Positions 14,367 through 15,936 of a DNA stretch of 15,936 nucleotides are shown piece by piece. A model generated the notes under the pieces. It did not search any database and had not been told where the DNA came from. It saw nothing but the letters and a program-made list of their open reading frames with translations. Each line of letters opens with the position of its first letter. The stretch's first letter is position 1. A program made the position numbers and the translations under genes. Source of the stretch: Comamonadaceae bacterium (GTDB lineage Bacteria; Pseudomonadota; Gammaproteobacteria; Burkholderiales; Burkholderiaceae); the NCBI GenBank assembly GCA_947374535.1, contig CANCCJ010000057.1, forward strand, positions 1 to 15,936, in the 5' to 3' direction.

Positions 14367-15704
14367 GTGTCGGTTGGAAGTATTTATCTAAAGCCTATGA
14401 CTGAACTATTCACATTGCCCAGAGGCGCTGACAACGATGCGTACTTTTTTTCGCCTCGGGTTCGTAATGCGCCTATCAAAGCCAGCCTGACATGCATTGA
14501 AGGCTTGCCGAAGAAGTTAAAAATTTACAGAATTTCTGGCAGTAAATATTGGCAACTGCGGTTTTACAACCAAGGGCGATACATCACGCAAAGTCTAAAA
14601 ACTACCGATTTTGAGCAAGCGCAGGAGTTGGCGAAAGCCTTTTTTCATGACTTGGCAGTTTCAGGCGCGTATGTTCCGCCCATCACCAAGTCAGCAGATC
14701 TCACGCATTTGCAAAATCAGCAGCTGCTACATGATGTGATTGCGGAGGTTTTGTCGCATGAACTGGAGAAAGTTCATCGTGATGAAATCAAACACGGCTC
14801 ATATGTGATGAGCAAAATCAGGTTAGAGGGTTTGATTTTTGACTTCTTCAAGAATCATTTGTTGAACAAAATTGACATCGAAGTTTTAGAACGGTTCATT
14901 GCTTTTCTGACACTGCAAAAGCTATCGCCTTCAACAATGCAAGGCTACATTGCACAAGCAAGAAAAGTCTTACGCTTGTTACACCGTAAAAAAATTCTCA
15001 AGAGTATTCCTGAGTTTCCACCGCTCAAGACCCAGCCAAATTCTCGAGGCGCTTTCACGATCACTGAATATAAAAATATTCTGCGTAAATCTAAAGAGCT
15101 GAGGTGCTGTACATATGCTGATTGGCAGCGAGGGCACAAGATATGGATCAAGAGTGATTACCACCAAATGCCTGTGGAAATGAATTGGTTGATCCGGTTC
15201 ATGGTCTATACGTTTGTGCGTCCTGGAGATATTCGTCAAATCAAGAATAAGCACATTGAAATTATCCGTAGTACGTATCTCTATTTGCGTCTGAATTTGC
15301 CAGAAGTCAAACGACACAAGGCCGCAACTGTGAGTTTGCCATCGGCCGTACGAATTTATTTGGCGCTGCTGGACTATCAGCGTTCGCGTGGTTACGGAAA
15401 ACCTGACGATTACGTTTTTTTTCCAGAGGTGGTCAATCGGCGCGCTGTGCTAGATATTGCAGGTTGGTGTTTCAATTGGATCTTGAATGATCTTGATTTG
15501 AAAGCTGGCCCGCATGGCACGGATCGATCTTTGTACAGTTTGCGTCACACGGCAATCACGTTTCGACTGATATATGGTGGCAACATTGATTTACTGACTT
15601 TGGCGCGTAACGCGCGAACATCGGTGGAGATGATTGAAAAATTTTATGCAAGCACGTTATCTGCTGAAATGAATATTGCATTAATTCACGGCAGGCGGCA
15701 GTGA
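14367..15704 (+). CDS. Tyrosine-type site-specific recombinase/integrase
   Basis: Integrase of 445 residues. Seen: an N-terminal arm-binding-like part, 'KIYRISGSKYWQLRFYNQGRYITQSLKTTD' (about 52-81); a helical core-binding region (about 120-215, 'LSPSTMQGYIAQARKVLRLL'); and the catalytic domain with R285 in 'FVRPGDIRQIK', K318 in 'VKRHKAATVSLP', R393-H394 in 'YSLRHTAITF' and nucleophile Y427 in 'MIEKFYAS'. The HxxR histidine is Tyr and the late His/Trp position reads Asn (N415, 'ARNART'), substitutions I believe occur in a stand-alone proteobacterial integrase subgroup. The GTG at 14367 is chosen because AAGGG lies about 10 nt upstream; an ATG at 14397 is the alternative. Base composition is AT-richer than the neighbours, suggesting horizontal origin. 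No excisionase or cargo gene is visible; rnpB begins 16 nt after the stop. Confidence 0.88.
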   Translation: MSVGSIYLKPMTELFTLPRGADNDAYFFSPRVRNAPIKASLTCIEGLPKKLKIYRISGSKYWQLRFYNQGRYITQSLKTTDFEQAQELAKAFFHDLAVSGAYVPPITKSADLTHLQNQQLLHDVIAEVLSHELEKVHRDEIKHGSYVMSKIRLEGLIFDFFKNHLLNKIDIEVLERFIAFLTLQKLSPSTMQGYIAQARKVLRLLHRKKILKSIPEFPPLKTQPNSRGAFTITEYKNILRKSKELRCCTYADWQRGHKIWIKSDYHQMPVEMNWLIRFMVYTFVRPGDIRQIKNKHIEIIRSTYLYLRLNLPEVKRHKAATVSLPSAVRIYLALLDYQRSRGYGKPDDYVFFPEVVNRRAVLDIAGWCFNWILNDLDLKAGPHGTDRSLYSLRHTAITFRLIYGGNIDLLTLARNARTSVEMIEKFYASTLSAEMNIALIHGRRQ

Positions 15705-15712
15705 CCGATAAT
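15685..15712 (+). promoter_or_regulatory. Likely rnpB promoter overlapping the recombinase 3' end
   Basis: TTCACG (15685-15690) and GATAAT (15707-15712) are spaced by 16 nt; the -10 matches the consensus at 5 of 6 and the -35 at 4 of 6. The -10 ends 8 nt before the GAAGC with which the RNase P RNA begins, the right distance for initiation there. The -35 lies inside the last six codons of the recombinase, whose stop codon (15702-15704) falls in the spacer. Confidence 0.55.
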
Positions 15713-15720
15713 CAACCCGT

Positions 15721-15936
15721 GAAGCTCGCTAGACCGTCGCTGGTGCAATCTGGGAAACCAGGCACTGGAGGAACGTCCGGACTGCATAGGACAGCGTAAG
15801 AGGTAACACCTCTCCACCGTGAGGTGAGGATTAGAGCAACAGAGACGAGCCGCTTGAGTGCGGGTGAAACGGGCAATCTCTACGCGCAGCAATACCAAGT
15901 AGGCCAACGTTGATGTGGTTCCGCAGAGTTGGCGGG
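15721..15936 (+). ncRNA. rnpB: RNase P RNA, class A (3'-partial at the window end)
   Basis: Catalytic RNA of RNase P, which trims tRNA 5' leaders. Seen in order: P1 5' strand GAAGCTCGCTAGAC; P3 hairpin about 15740-15767 with CTGG-GAAA-CCAG tip; P4 5' strand GGAACGTCC (15770-15778); P5 CTGC (15782-15785) with GCAG (15886-15889); P7 GCGTA (15794-15798) with TACGC (15881-15885); P8 hairpin 15799-15813; P9 hairpin CACC-GTGA-GGTG (15815-15826); the conserved 'GCAACAGAGA' (15836-15845); a very short P12 CCGC/GCGG (15850-15863); 'GGGTGAAAC'; 'AGCAATACCAAGTAGG'; and P15 GCCAAC/GTTGGC (15903-15933), whose GGCGGG end reaches toward the tRNA-CCA-binding loop. The 3' half, including the other P4 strand, is outside the window. 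Several usually conserved bases differ (for example GGAAAG is GGAACG), but the helices are retained. Confidence 0.9.

Noticed and set aside
15686..15907. 73-residue minus-strand frame over the rnpB region
   Set aside because: It lies antisense to a well-supported RNase P RNA and shows no coding character.

Overview
The window looks like a chromosomal segment of a Burkholderiales bacterium, most likely Comamonadaceae (Limnohabitans/Rhodoferax-like). The reasons are a tripartite-tricarboxylate (Bug) binding protein, a Comamonadaceae-style trimeric porin with its usual signal peptide, the gltIJKL order, a DUF3025 gene after pyrC, and codon use. The taxon is inferred from gene families, not from a marker gene. 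Most of the window is GC-rich and densely coding. The last 1.7 kb (about 14200 to 15700) is visibly AT-richer and carries a recombinase.

Positions 1-4440 are plus-strand metabolism and transport. They hold the C-terminal part of a Bug/TctC periplasmic binding protein, a class II aldolase family protein, and a complete glutamate/aspartate ABC importer (gltI binding protein, gltJ and gltK permeases, gltL ATPase). A hairpin and a rho-independent terminator close this block. The gap from 4441 to 4700 holds two long imperfect inverted repeats. Their stems differ, but their 28-nt loops are the same sequence in opposite orientation. This is the most unusual non-coding structure in the window.

Positions 4700-8794 hold pyrC (dihydroorotase), an overlapping DUF3025 gene with a TTG start, htpX (membrane metalloprotease) and a TTG-start J-domain coiled-coil protein. 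At 8791-8794 the coding direction flips: the J-domain gene and a minus-strand SRPBCC gene overlap tail to tail. The minus-strand block 8791-14199 contains the SRPBCC protein, cysteine synthase A, a large FAD-dependent dehydrogenase (overlapping cysK by 4 nt), an OmpW-family protein and a porin. The two outer-membrane genes share the same 3' design: a 13-nt hairpin 8 nt after the stop, then a terminator.

The porin body is intact, but its start codon is replaced by an in-frame stop exactly where the sequence becomes AT-rich. From there a plus-strand tyrosine recombinase runs up to an RNase P RNA gene (rnpB), cut by the window end. The likely rnpB promoter lies over the last codons of the recombinase gene. 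The RNase P RNA deviates at normally conserved positions, yet its helices P5 and P7 are kept by paired changes, so it reads as a functional but divergent RNase P RNA. Whether it is the genome's only copy or a second copy carried with the recombinase is the main open question here.
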